Assembly: GCA_014799985.1 (NCBI GenBank)
Contig: JAAVGZ010000037.1
Span: forward strand, 51,495-65,526
DNA from: Helicobacter sp.
GTDB lineage: Bacteria > Campylobacterota > Campylobacteria > Campylobacterales > Helicobacteraceae
Direction of reading: 5' to 3'
DNA length: 14,032 nt
This document shows, piece after piece, positions 1-6,279 of the stretch. The notes beneath the pieces were generated by a model, which did no database searches, was not told the DNA's origin, and worked only from the letters and a program-made list of their open reading frames with translations. The translations under genes and the position numbers were made by a program. Numbering within the stretch: position 1 is the first letter of the stretch; each line of letters starts with the position of its first letter.

Positions 1-818
1 ATTAAATTTTTAATCTCATTTATAATTTTAATTGTGTTAGAAGCGGTTTGTGAGACACCTTCTAACATATATAAAATCCACTCTTCCCACGCGTTCTTAT
101 CACGTACTTTTTGCAAGAGTTCATAATAAAGGGCTTTATTTTTGACAATATAGCCGCTCAAATACAAAATAGGCAAATCTAATAACTCTTTATAGACAAG
201 ATATAAGATATTAACAATCCTTCCGCTTCTTCCATTGCCATCATAAAAAGGGTGAATGCTTTCAAATTGATAATGAATCATCGCCATTTTAATGAGCGGG
301 TCTATATCATGCAAGCTATCATCGTTAATGTATCGTTCCAAATTGCTCATTAAACGCACAATATCATCATAATGCTGTGGTGGAAGATATTTTATTTCAC
401 CCTCTTGATTTTGGAGAGTTGTGCCACTTTGTCTCCTAAAGCCTGCATTATTGCGTTCAAGTCTTTTTTGAATTTCTAAAATATGTGAATTTTTAAAAAC
501 TTTATCTTGTTGAATTAAATTAAAGCCTTTCATTAAAGCACTTTGATAGCTTTGCACCTCTTTAGCAGCTTGAGTTATTTTATGTTCATCAACTTGAGCT
601 ACAAAAAGTTCATCGTGTATTGTAATAATATTTTCTATTTCGCTCGAATCCTTTGCTTCCTGCAAAATAAGCGCATTAATAAGAATGGTTTGGTTAGGAA
701 TAATTTTTGCAATGCCATTTAACTTGCTTAGTTCCCTTGAGGCTTCTATAAGTTTACTAATGATAACATTATTTAAGTCTATTTTCAGTGGCAATTCTTT
801 GGGGATAAACTCTTGCAT
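1..818 (-). CDS. fic: Fic family protein, class II (N-terminal autoinhibitory helix), 3' end outside window
   Basis: The reverse strand is open from an ATG at 818 to the window edge (272 residues visible, no stop), so the gene is cut off on the left. Residues 189-200 are HPFYDGNGRSGR, a complete Fic motif HxFx(D/E)GNGRxxR with its catalytic histidine (DNA about 219-254). Proteins of this family usually transfer AMP or another nucleotide moiety to a hydroxyl side chain of a target protein. Residues 58-63 (SSEIEN) fit the inhibitory motif (S/T)xxxE(G/N), with E62 as the predicted ATP-blocking glutamate; its N-terminal position makes this class II. The start is supported by AAGGA five bases upstream. 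The missing end commonly carries a winged helix in this family. It follows hsdS after 72 bp, and Fic-like genes are known, from memory, between hsdS and hsdM in Campylobacter hsd loci (mlo genes). The target is unknown. The family call is very secure. Confidence 0.93.
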   Translation of the reverse strand, partial: MQEFIPKELPLKIDLNNVIISKLIEASRELSKLNGIAKIIPNQTILINALILQEAKDSSEIENIITIHDELFVAQVDEHKITQAAKEVQSYQSALMKGFNLIQQDKVFKNSHILEIQKRLERNNAGFRRQSGTTLQNQEGEIKYLPPQHYDDIVRLMSNLERYINDDSLHDIDPLIKMAMIHYQFESIHPFYDGNGRSGRIVNILYLVYKELLDLPILYLSGYIVKNKALYYELLQKVRDKNAWEEWILYMLEGVSQTASNTIKIINEIKNL

Positions 819-852
819 GGCATTCCTTGTGTTATCAAATTTGGATTTTTTC

Positions 853-900
853 AACATATTGATGTGATATGTTAAAAAAATGAAACTTTTTTAACATATC
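853..900. promoter_or_regulatory. Inverted-repeat cluster between hsdS and fic: possible operator or terminator
   Basis: GATATGTTAAAAAA (866-879) and TTTTTTAACATATC (887-900) form a perfect 14-bp inverted repeat with a 7-base loop. A further AACATAT at 853-859 pairs with ATATGTT at 867-873, so the same 7-mer occurs three times in alternating orientation within 48 bp. The right arm contains the hsdS stop codon (891-893). The structure is A/T-only near the loop and has no GC-rich stem, so it is a poor classical terminator. The repeated half-site arrangement just before fic is more like a regulator-binding site, possibly autoregulatory. The role is inference. Confidence 0.5.
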
Positions 901-2828
901 AGCTCGCCCTTAAAGGCAAGGTTGAGAAGTGAGGATTTGAGCCTTTGGAGCTTTTCCAAACTCGCATTGGTTTCTCTCTCGAGATTCTCTAGGACAGCAA
1001 ACTTGGAATCGAGAATCTCTACGATTTGTTTTTGGGTTTGGAGAGGTGGGAGGGGGATTGGAAGATTTGAGATAAAATCACTACTTACCCTTAATTGCCC
1101 TGCTGTTCCCTTAAAATTTTTGACTCCCTCCTTGGTAAACTTTGCAGTGTTGAAAAAATAAAAAATGAATTTTAAAAGAATAACATTTTCATTTGGCAAA
1201 ACAACAATTAATTCTGTTGTTCCAGCGCCATAGCCATTTTTTAAGTCTTGTAAAATGACACACTTGCCATTTTCAAAGCAAGGCGTAATTTTTGCAATAG
1301 CAATGCAATTATTTTGTAGATGTGTATATCCTTTTTTGACTTCTTTCCATGTTTTAATTGCATAAGAAAATTTATTTTGATATTTATCTGCAATTAAATT
1401 CATGGGGATAAATGATACCTCTAAGTCGTCATCTAGTTTATTCTTTGGATTTATTTTGGATACTTCCCCTAAAGTCTTAATTTCCCAACCTTGCAGGAGA
1501 TTGTTTGCTTTGTTATATTGAGTGTTAGCGAAATGGCTTTTAGATTCTTCGCTTCGCTCAGAATGACAAAGGGGGGATTCGGAATGACAAGAATCCACAT
1601 TGTCATATTGAGTATTTGAAAAATGCGAAATATCTCTATGGGAATCCGTAATATGAGATTCTTCGGGCTTGTCGCCCTCAGAATGACAAATCGAGGCTGT
1701 TTTGTCATATTGAGCGTTAGCGAAATATCTCTTAGATTCTTCCCTTTCGTTGCACTCAAGGTCAGAATGACAAATTGAAGTTGTTTTGTCATATTGAGGC
1801 GTAGCTGAAATATCTCTTACTCTGGAATCTTTATGGGGCTTGATATTTTGAGATTCTTCGGCTAAAGCCTCAAAATGACAAGAATATTCTTTATGGGTTT
1901 CGCTATGCCCCAAATGACAATTTAGGGGATTTGTGCCATTTTGGAGATTCTGTGCGACTAAAGTCGCACCTCCAAGATTGGGGGCTTGTGTGAAGCTGGG
2001 AGTTTGTGCAACATTTGCATTTTGTGCGATACTCGGAATCTGTGCGAGATTGGGTGTTTGTGTATTTGATTCTACATTTGGAGGTGCGATTTCAATCGCA
2101 CTTGTAGAATCAGTCATCTTTTGATGCGTGAGCTCGCCGCTAAAAGCACTTTTGAGCAAAGAATTTTTCAAACGCGGAATCGTTTCTTTGACTTTCTCAA
2201 GATGACTTTTTGCGCTTTCAATCTTTGCAAACTCGCTCTCTAGCTTCGCCACAATTTTTTGTTGGGTTTCGAGGGGTGGGAGGGGAATGGGAGTGTCCTT
2301 AACAATATTCATTGTAATTGCTGAAAAAGTAGAACCTGTGGCTTTTTGATTAAAATAGCCTTCAAGTGTTAATAAATAAAAATATAAAAAATCATTATTT
2401 TGATTTTTCATTTTTAAGGCACACAATCCTCTACCAATAGCCACTTTTCTTTTAGTTATGTTAATAATTCCCACAGGAGCACAAACACATAAAAGTATAG
2501 AGTCCTTTTCGGCAATCTTTTTAATGTTGGTTGTAACAAATTCAGATTTTGAAAGATACTTGTCAGTAAAACAAATTTTGCCTTGATGAAATTCCATAAA
2601 ATCATTATCAACTTTTACATTGTCATATTGAGGCGTAGCCGAAATATCTTTTAATGTGAAATCTTTTTGAGATTCTTCCCTTTCGTTGCACTCAAGGTCA
2701 GAATGACAAATTGAAACCTTATTGCGTGAAAAAACTTGTTCACCTTTGGGAGATTGCCCCATAGTGATTTCACACACTTCCCCGAGTGTTTTTATTTGCC
2801 AATTTTTAGGGAGATTATGCTTTATCAT
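891..2828 (-). CDS. hsdS: Type I restriction-modification specificity subunit HsdS, enlarged by in-frame repeats
   Basis: This is the DNA-recognition subunit of a type I RM complex, working with HsdM (and HsdR). The 645 residues contain two half-subunits. Residues 9-180 are target-recognition domain 1 (starting NWQIKTLGEVCEI, with MGQSPKGE), followed by conserved helix region LPPLETQQKIVAKL and the KNSLLKSAFSGEL end at about 183-233. Residues 447-590 are domain 2 (GWEIKTLGEVSKI), followed by LPPLQTQKQIVEIL and KSSLLNLAFKGEL at 593-643. Normal family members are about 400 aa. The excess is repeat-derived: residues 38-72 interrupt a loop of domain 1 before EFHQGK, and residues about 235-443 form a hydrophilic linker between the halves. 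The ATG at 2828 overlaps the TAA of the upstream gene by one base (TAATG), implying translational coupling. Both recognition domains look complete, so DNA binding is possible, but spacing between half-sites could be altered. Confidence 0.93.
   Translation of the reverse strand: MIKHNLPKNWQIKTLGEVCEITMGQSPKGEQVFSRNKVSICHSDLECNEREESQKDFTLKDISATPQYDNVKVDNDFMEFHQGKICFTDKYLSKSEFVTTNIKKIAEKDSILLCVCAPVGIINITKRKVAIGRGLCALKMKNQNNDFLYFYLLTLEGYFNQKATGSTFSAITMNIVKDTPIPLPPLETQQKIVAKLESEFAKIESAKSHLEKVKETIPRLKNSLLKSAFSGELTHQKMTDSTSAIEIAPPNVESNTQTPNLAQIPSIAQNANVAQTPSFTQAPNLGGATLVAQNLQNGTNPLNCHLGHSETHKEYSCHFEALAEESQNIKPHKDSRVRDISATPQYDKTTSICHSDLECNEREESKRYFANAQYDKTASICHSEGDKPEESHITDSHRDISHFSNTQYDNVDSCHSESPLCHSERSEESKSHFANTQYNKANNLLQGWEIKTLGEVSKINPKNKLDDDLEVSFIPMNLIADKYQNKFSYAIKTWKEVKKGYTHLQNNCIAIAKITPCFENGKCVILQDLKNGYGAGTTELIVVLPNENVILLKFIFYFFNTAKFTKEGVKNFKGTAGQLRVSSDFISNLPIPLPPLQTQKQIVEILDSKFAVLENLERETNASLEKLQRLKSSLLNLAFKGELIC
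1510..1881. repeat. Array of four palindromic TTGTCATATTGAG...CTCAGAATGACAA units inside hsdS
   Basis: Four imperfect palindromic units lie at about 1510-1569, 1600-1689, 1702-1773 and 1786-1881. Each begins TTGT(C/T)ATATTGAG and ends (C)TCAGAATGACAA or a close variant, so the ends are inverted repeats of each other; the middle carries GATTCTTC. In the hsdS frame they read as units of CHS(E/D)...EES...QYD of about 25-35 residues. The same family occurs in the first recognition domain (2620-2709), in hsdR and in the intergenic region 12664-12749. It looks like a REPIN/MITE-type dispersed element whose lengths have stayed compatible with the reading frame. Confidence 0.8.
1952..2101. repeat. 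Pair of GGAGGTGCG hairpins flanking five 18-bp tandem repeats, inside hsdS
   Basis: At 1952-1973 is a hairpin GTGCGACT-AA-AGTCGCAC followed by CTCC, and at 2080-2101 its inverted relative, GGAGGTGCGA-TTTCAA-like loop-TCGCAC. The GGAGG tags point inward. Between them, 1977-2066 encodes five hexapeptides of pattern (hydrophobic)(A/T)Q-x-(P/A)(S/N) such as LAQIPS, VAQTPS and FTQAPN (residues 255-284), i.e. 18-bp tandem repeats. The 2080-2101 hairpin is identical over 22 bases to 12752-12773 in an intergenic region, so it is a mobile or dispersed sequence, not conserved HsdS coding. Confidence 0.75.
2620..2709. repeat. Single 90-bp palindromic repeat unit inserted in hsdS recognition domain 1
   Basis: The unit runs from TTGTCATATTGAGGCG to CAGAATGACAA, closely matching the unit at 1702-1773 (shared stretch with CCCTTTCGTTGCACTCAAGG) and the left half of that at 1786-1881. 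Its length is exactly 90 bp, so the reading frame is kept. It encodes about residues 40-70 (CHSDLECNEREES...DISATPQYDN). It separates MGQSPKGE...RNKV from the usual following NDFMEFHQGK block, placing the insertion in a loop of the DNA-recognition domain. Confidence 0.8.
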
Positions 2829-4162
2829 TAATTCTTCACCTTAGAAATTAAATCACTCATTTTTTCAATCATCTCAAAGGTTGGCATTTTTTCTTTTTTG
2901 ACTTTATCTAAGGCTCTGTTTGGATTTTCATTTGTCATTTCAACTAATTTATCCATTAATTTTTCTGCTAACTCTTGTGCTTTACTATCCTCTAATTTTT
3001 CTATTTGCTCCTTATATCCACTATACGCTTTAGCAAGTGTTTCTTTGTGCTTATATTCCTCTTGCAATCTTTTGTTTTCATTTCGTCTATTCGTTGCAAA
3101 AATAGCCAACCAAGCCAAAGGGATATAAAAAGGCAGTCTTGCAAATATAGCCCCAAAAATAACTAGTGGGTCGCTTGTTTTGTCTGCGATTTCAACAAAA
3201 CCCCAAATGGCAACACCAAAAATACCTAATATAGAAATAATAAATGTTGCATTCCAGCCCATAATAGGGCATTCATAGCTTTTATTAGACTTTTCATAAG
3301 AACTTGCCAAACTTGCATTTGTCGTAATGTCTAATAAGTCTCTTATCTCATTTTTCCATTTTTGAATTTGTTGTTTTTGTGTTCCATCGTATTTATCTAT
3401 CTCATTAAGTCTATCTTTTACTTCTTGTTTTAATCCGCCCACTCTTTTATCGCCTTCTAAGTTACCAAAGACCTCTATATGAAATTTGTCTAGTTCTATT
3501 AATTTTTGCGCAAATTGTGTTGCCATATTTTCAATTCCCTTATATGTAGTATTTATGTCATTATTTATCTGTTCAATTTCTGCTTTTAGGGAGATTTCTT
3601 TATTATCTTGTTTTTCAAAACAATTATTCCTAAACTTTTGAATTTCATTAAACCAAGTTTGAATTTGTGTTTGAAAGTCTGCGATTTGCTTTTGAATACT
3701 ATCTTCTGCACTTAATAACTTAACTTCATAATTTTCTATTGCCCTAGCATCTTTTTTAACCTTAAGAAAATTAATTTCTTGTAAAGACTTACTTATGGTG
3801 TCATTATAAGCACCTATCATTTCATTAATAGCACTAGGAATTTGATTTTTTGGGATATAAATATTTCCATAAGAAGCTAAAATTATTAAGATTTCATCTA
3901 AAGCCTGTGTAGCTTGGATTGATTGATTGCTAGATTGAATTTTTTGCTGTATTTGCTGCATTTGAGTGTAAAAGTTTGAGGGCAGCAAATCAGGGTCTAA
4001 TAAATTTATATAGTTTAAAACATACTCTATAACCTTTTTTGTTCTTGCAAATTCTAATGTTTGATTGGCATCTAAATTACTTGCGTCTAAATTTTCTACT
4101 TCATTTTTCATTTGAAGTAAGGGCTGTTTTACTTGCTCTTCAAATTGTTCTGCTCGTGTCAT
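2828..4162 (-). CDS. Coiled-coil protein with two membrane segments, RM-linked, function unknown
   Basis: I do not recognise a named family. From the ATG at 4162 it has 444 residues; GGGGG eight bases upstream acts as ribosome-binding site, and a TTG five codons earlier is less likely. Residues 1-280 are rich in Q, E, K and helix formers and look like long alpha-helical or coiled-coil segments. Two hydrophobic helices follow at about 305-324 (FIISILGIFGVAIWGFVEIA) and 335-356, separated by a short polar loop, and residues 358-444 form a second charged helical tail. There is no signal peptide or enzyme motif. Topology would leave both helical regions on the same side, presumably cytoplasmic. 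It lies between rloB and hsdS and its stop overlaps the hsdS start, so it belongs to the RM operon. By analogy with defence loci that pair sensors with membrane proteins it could be a membrane-acting effector; that is inference. Confidence 0.8.
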   Translation of the reverse strand: MTRAEQFEEQVKQPLLQMKNEVENLDASNLDANQTLEFARTKKVIEYVLNYINLLDPDLLPSNFYTQMQQIQQKIQSSNQSIQATQALDEILIILASYGNIYIPKNQIPSAINEMIGAYNDTISKSLQEINFLKVKKDARAIENYEVKLLSAEDSIQKQIADFQTQIQTWFNEIQKFRNNCFEKQDNKEISLKAEIEQINNDINTTYKGIENMATQFAQKLIELDKFHIEVFGNLEGDKRVGGLKQEVKDRLNEIDKYDGTQKQQIQKWKNEIRDLLDITTNASLASSYEKSNKSYECPIMGWNATFIISILGIFGVAIWGFVEIADKTSDPLVIFGAIFARLPFYIPLAWLAIFATNRRNENKRLQEEYKHKETLAKAYSGYKEQIEKLEDSKAQELAEKLMDKLVEMTNENPNRALDKVKKEKMPTFEMIEKMSDLISKVKN

Positions 4163-4197
4163 TTTGATAACCCCCAAAGTTTAAAATTTAAAATAAG

Positions 4198-4206
4198 ATT
4201 CTATCA
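4198..4206 (-). promoter_or_regulatory. Possible extended -10 promoter before the coiled-coil membrane gene
   Basis: On the reverse strand TGATAGAAT (TG-n-TAGAAT) matches an extended -10 with one mismatch, about 36 bases upstream of the ATG at 4162, within the 126-bp gap after rloB. No clear -35 is seen, which is usual in this group. It would allow expression of the downstream genes independent of the rloAB cassette. Weak evidence. Confidence 0.3.
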
Positions 4207-4257
4207 AAACCCTATTTAATATCTTATCAAATTCATTCAATATCAACTTGACTTTCT

Positions 4258-4272
4258 CCTACCCCACCAACG
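4258..4272. repeat. 15-bp direct repeat, copy 1 (end of the rloAB cassette)
   Basis: CCTACCCCACCAACG here is identical to 6265-6279. It lies 16 bases past the rloB stop, in the gap before the coiled-coil gene. The next bases share CAAGCT with the hsdR copy after a six-base offset, so this may be a remnant of the hsdR 3' end left by insertion or exchange of the cassette. Confidence 0.75.
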
Positions 4273-4288
4273 ACAAGCTTAGCCTTTC

Positions 4289-4951
4289 TTATTGCATGGC
4301 TAGCTTTTGTAACCTCTCCACAAGATGCACAATTTGTGTATAAGGCGTTTGTCTTTGTGCTTCATTTTGGCTATTAATTTCATTAGCATTTTTGATTGCA
4401 GTTGCTAAATATTTTTCTATTATTTTTTCAAAATTGTAATCTTTAGTATAATTTTTCATATTTTTCTTAAATACTTTTTCCTGCTGCAGTTCTTTGCAAG
4501 GGCTACCTCCACTTCCCCCAAAAATCTTGCTCGTTTTTGTAAAATGTAAAAGAATCCAATATTCAAAGCAAGGGTCTGAAACAATTGTTTCGATTGTTGT
4601 ATTTTTAGCTCTATTAAAATTGGTCGCCATATCTAAGGCTCTATCAAAATCCTTGTGCGTATCTCTATCAAAAACACAATAGACTTCATCGTATTCATTG
4701 GGGTCTTGCTCTAATTTTTGTTCTGTATATCCCACAACACTACTTGGGGTAGAATCTGAATTTGGGTCAATCAAAACATTTGCATTTGTAAGATTAAGCT
4801 GTTTTTTCAAAGTTTCAAAATAATTTTTTTCTGTTTTTTCTCCCTCACAAACGATTAAAATAACTTGTTTGGGCGATAAATTTTTAGAATCTCTTTTGTG
4901 GGGCTTTTGTGCTCTAGCTTTACGCCTATTAAACAAATCATCACTTCCCAT
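4289..4951 (-). CDS. rloB: RloB-like TOPRIM-type protein, probable nuclease/effector partner of the adjacent ATPase
   Basis: It has 220 residues from the ATG at 4951, chosen because AAGGA lies five bases upstream; an in-frame extension to 5017 would run deep into the preceding ATPase. It overlaps the ATPase stop by 11 bp, indicating coupled translation. Motifs match the RloB-like family: ILIVCEGEKTEKNYF (31-45) with the TOPRIM-type glutamate, VFDRD (93-97) as the acidic DxD pair, SDPCFEYWILLHF (125-137), and TPYTQIVHLVE (202-212) near the end. The fold is thought to be TOPRIM-like, as in OLD nucleases and PARIS AriB. The basic N-terminus (RRKARAQKPHKR) fits nucleic-acid contact. The likely role is cleaving RNA or DNA on activation by the ATPase during phage infection; substrate is unknown. 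The gene pair resembles AbiL (AbiLi ATPase with AbiLii) in composition, a comparison made from memory. Confidence 0.88.
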   Translation of the reverse strand: MGSDDLFNRRKARAQKPHKRDSKNLSPKQVILIVCEGEKTEKNYFETLKKQLNLTNANVLIDPNSDSTPSSVVGYTEQKLEQDPNEYDEVYCVFDRDTHKDFDRALDMATNFNRAKNTTIETIVSDPCFEYWILLHFTKTSKIFGGSGGSPCKELQQEKVFKKNMKNYTKDYNFEKIIEKYLATAIKNANEINSQNEAQRQTPYTQIVHLVERLQKLAMQ

Positions 4952-6194
4952 TGGAATCCTTAATTTGTCCCAAATTTGGTAACGCGCCAAAACGTCCCAA
5001 AAGATAGGATTTTTCAAAATCTATATTATCTTTCAGGTCCTTAAAATCACTCATAGCATAAAGTTTGGTTGCCTTATTTTGCTTTTCGCAAAAATAAATC
5101 TGGTCTTTTCTCAAAATATCTTTATCTAAGATAGATGTCTCGTGTGTAGTAAAAATCAGCTGGGCATTATTTTTATTAATATTTTCATTATGAAAAAGAC
5201 TAATAATAAACTTTGTCATCAAGGGATGAAAACTATTATGTAATTCATCTATAACAAGAATACTCCCTCGTTCTAAAGTACGAAAAACTGGTCCCAAAAA
5301 CTCAAAAAACTTTTGGGTTCCGTCAGATTCTAGCCGCATATTAAATTCAACAGGTTGCCCTTGTTGATTTAAGTGTATTGTTTTAATCTTAAGTTGTTTT
5401 TGTTTGAATTTTTCCATGAACTCTTTTAAATGGTCTGAAAATTTTAAAGGAGATTGCTCAAATTCAATACCTTTTTCTTCAACCTTCAAATCTTCAATAT
5501 CTAAATCTGCCACTTTTAAATACCTTAATATTTCTTTTTGATTTTCACTAAATGTTTCAACGGTAACATCTAGAGCATTTTTAAAACCGCTTATGGTGCT
5601 CATGTTAAACTTACCAAAAAACCAATCAAAAACGGGTCTAAGCTGCCTACTATTAAGCTGAATTGCGGTAGATAAAAAGAGTGCATTTTCTCTTGTAGAG
5701 TTTTCCCATAGCCTTTTTTCACCCAAAAATTTTGAACCAAACTCATATTGATATTTATCATTTTTTTTATTATATGCCCTTAAAAACCATTGTTGCATTC
5801 TGCCATTGGGATAGGCAAATAACCATTCCTCCAATATCTTCTCTTGTGTGGCAGCAAATCCATATCTGTATTTTACATTTTCCGTTATAAAAGATATTTC
5901 AAATTCTGATGGTTTCTCTTCATCATTTCCAAGTAAAAAAGGGATTAAAGGAAGTTTTAATCCTCTCTGTTTTTGGGCGCTTTGCAGCACTATCATCTTA
6001 ATTACTTTCATAATTTTAACAATATTAGATTTTCCTGCCGCATTCGCACCATAAATCGCCACACTTTTGAGCAGGGTAAGGTTAGCTGCCTGAAAGGTAT
6101 TATCTTTAAGCTGTTTATCATTATTTGCAATGAAGCTTAAAGTTTGTTCCTCTTGTATGGAAAAACAATTTTTCATTTTTAATTCAATTAACAC
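4941..6194 (-). CDS. rloA: RloA-like AAA/ABC-type ATPase (AAA_15/AAA_21 class)
   Basis: It has 417 residues, starting at GTG 6194 (MLIELKMKNCFSI, a typical start for the class) with AAAGGG seven bases upstream. GANAAGKS at 49-56 is the Walker A motif. LESDGTQ at 288-294 matches the signature-like segment of this class. ILVIDELH at 312-319 is Walker B with D316 and the catalytic E317. FTTHETSIL around 348-356 gives the switch histidine H351. These ABC/SMC-like cytoplasmic ATPases act as sensors or regulators of a partner effector in defence systems. The gene overlaps rloB by 11 bp, so the two products are expected to form a complex. It begins 71 bp after the hsdR stop and is noticeably more AT-rich than hsdR. 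Motif content is clear; the RloA name rests on the pairing with RloB and the hsd location. Confidence 0.88.
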   Translation of the reverse strand: MLIELKMKNCFSIQEEQTLSFIANNDKQLKDNTFQAANLTLLKSVAIYGANAAGKSNIVKIMKVIKMIVLQSAQKQRGLKLPLIPFLLGNDEEKPSEFEISFITENVKYRYGFAATQEKILEEWLFAYPNGRMQQWFLRAYNKKNDKYQYEFGSKFLGEKRLWENSTRENALFLSTAIQLNSRQLRPVFDWFFGKFNMSTISGFKNALDVTVETFSENQKEILRYLKVADLDIEDLKVEEKGIEFEQSPLKFSDHLKEFMEKFKQKQLKIKTIHLNQQGQPVEFNMRLESDGTQKFFEFLGPVFRTLERGSILVIDELHNSFHPLMTKFIISLFHNENINKNNAQLIFTTHETSILDKDILRKDQIYFCEKQNKATKLYAMSDFKDLKDNIDFEKSYLLGRFGALPNLGQIKDSNGK

Positions 6195-6264
6195 TCGAAT
6201 ACCCTTTAAATCAAAAATTTATAAATAAAATGTAAATGCTAAACAAAATAACATCATGCAACAA

Positions 6265-6279
6265 CCTACCCCACCAACG
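6265..6279. repeat. 15-bp direct repeat, copy 2 (overlaps the hsdR stop codon)
   Basis: CCTACCCCACCAACG includes the hsdR stop (TAG on the minus strand, 6266-6268) and the last codons ALVG. It is identical to 4258-4272. The two copies are 2007 bp apart and enclose exactly the ATPase and RloB genes, which suggests a boundary created by insertion or recombination of that pair. Confidence 0.75.

Noticed and set aside
685..867. Short plus-strand frame of 60 codons
   Set aside because: It is antisense to the fic gene, which has a complete catalytic motif and a good ribosome-binding site.
866..900. Rho-independent terminator after hsdS
   Set aside because: The stem is perfect but contains almost only A/T pairs and lacks a GC-rich core, so an operator reading was preferred; termination is not excluded.
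1469..1792. 107-codon frame within hsdS in another frame, reading FVILRATSPKN-type peptides
   Set aside because: It is the alternative-frame reading of the stop-poor palindromic repeats, and the hsdS frame with both conserved halves explains the region.
1500..2126. Possible CRISPR array (regularly recurring short sequences)
   Set aside because: Units are imperfect palindromes of varying length, the spacers are related repeats rather than unique sequences, the region is coding, and no cas genes are present.
4952..5017. N-terminal extension of RloB into the ATPase coding region
   Set aside because: The ATG at 4951 has AAGGA at correct spacing and gives the usual family start; the extension would duplicate use of conserved ATPase C-terminal DNA.
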